Source: Yersinia alsatica
GTDB lineage: Bacteria > Pseudomonadota > Gammaproteobacteria > Enterobacterales > Enterobacteriaceae
Direction: 5' to 3'
Assembly (NCBI RefSeq): GCF_902170305.1
Contig: NZ_CABHWW010000009.1
Span: forward strand, 1-64,000
DNA: 64,000 bases
This document shows positions 63,680-64,000 of this stretch, piece by piece. The number at the start of each line of letters is the position of its first letter. The stretch's first letter is position 1. Made by a program: the position numbers and the translations under genes. The notes beneath the pieces are model-generated. The model was not told where the DNA came from and did no database searches. It worked only from the letters and a program-made list of their open reading frames with translations.

Positions 63680-64000
63680 ATGAATGCGAAAACGGGCAAT
63701 CAAACCGGCTGGGCACAACTCAGTGCTTCAAATGTTTTCATTGAATTTATCGATACAACGCTGCGCGGCTGTGCTCAGGTTATGTTCCAGAATAACCCGC
63801 TGACGGGGCTATTCTTCTTCATTGCGATATTTGTCGGCGCTTATGGCGAGGGTAATCCGGCGGTGGCCTATGGCTGTGTGCTGGGGACGGTGGTTGCAAC
63901 ATTTACCGGGCTAACTATGCGCGACCGTAAATCATGGCGCTCGGGGCTATATGGTTATAACGGGTGCCTGGTCGGCGCGGCATTACCTACATTTTTGGTT
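63680..64000 (+). CDS. yut: urea channel Yut, 5' part (cut by window end)
   Basis: The first 107 codons of a membrane protein beginning MNAKTGNQTGW. Urea-transporter (UT) family wording is visible: QVMFQNNPLTGLFFFIAIFVGAYGEG, CVLGTVVATFTG and SGLYGYNGCLVGAAL, the first half-repeat of UT channels. It admits urea to the cytoplasm for urease. Start ATG 63680 has AAGGG from the ERIC element upstream. Continues past 64000. Confidence 0.92.
   Translation, partial: MNAKTGNQTGWAQLSASNVFIEFIDTTLRGCAQVMFQNNPLTGLFFFIAIFVGAYGEGNPAVAYGCVLGTVVATFTGLTMRDRKSWRSGLYGYNGCLVGAALPTFLV

Overview
The window looks like a chromosomal segment of a Yersinia species, most likely from the Y. enterocolitica-like group rather than the plague lineage; species cannot be fixed from sequence reading alone. 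The reasons are a complete ureABCEFGD urease cluster followed by a Yut-type urea channel and preceded by a five-gene Ynt-type nickel importer, ERIC-like repeats between ureD and yut, and enterobacterial backbone synteny: 5S rRNA-tRNA-Asp-dkgB-yafC-yafD-mltD-gloB-yafS-rnhA-dnaQ-tRNA-Asp, and proXWV-nrdFEIH-ygaM-ygaC.

Layout. (1) 1-320: end of an rRNA operon (5S) and tRNA-Asp with its terminator. (2) 320-16300: an accessory block between tRNA-Asp and dkgB. It holds a diverged ~100-bp tandem repeat, a leftward methyltransferase and lipoprotein pair, and a tightly overlapping rightward operon apeC-apeR for an aryl polyene (APE) pigment. This is a type II PKS-like system with ketosynthases ApeO and ApeR, chain-length partner ApeC, two ACPs, ketoreductase ApeQ, half-dehydratases ApeI and ApeP, AMP ligase ApeH, acyl/glycosyl transferases ApeD and ApeJ, and export/anchoring proteins ApeL, ApeM and ApeN. 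(3) 16500-25170: the conserved dkgB-dnaQ-aspV block, with an extra MFS efflux gene beside the LysR gene yafC. (4) 25190-29340: an allantoin module (NCS1 permease, GntR regulator HpxS, allantoin racemase HpxA, allantoinase HpxB) with three evenly spaced GTATAC-type operator elements. (5) 29350-37500: the proVWX glycine-betaine importer and the nrdHIEF class Ib ribonucleotide reductase, both leftward; nrdH has two NrdR boxes overlapping its promoter. (6) 37860-50940: small regulator/enzyme pairs (AhpD-like/MocR, secreted hydrolase/membrane AraC, GlxA-type regulator/rhodanese), a NicO metal transporter, acid-shock asr with a RstA box and a tiny downstream membrane protein (ydgU-like), ygaC, a cold-shock gene with a cold box, and two uncharacterised membrane proteins. 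(7) 51540-64000: yntABCDE nickel importer, a 1.15-kb AT-rich gap, ureABCEFGD, ERIC-like repeats, and the 5' part of yut, cut by the window end.

How they fit together. Nickel uptake (Ynt), chaperones (UreE/F/G/D), the enzyme (UreABC) and the urea channel (Yut) form one acid-resistance and nitrogen module. The allantoin genes feed the same urea/ammonia metabolism, but the step after allantoate is not in this window. asr/ydgU, urease and proU are all stress functions. The APE operon should make a membrane-anchored protective pigment. No phage, transposase, CRISPR array or plasmid function was found.
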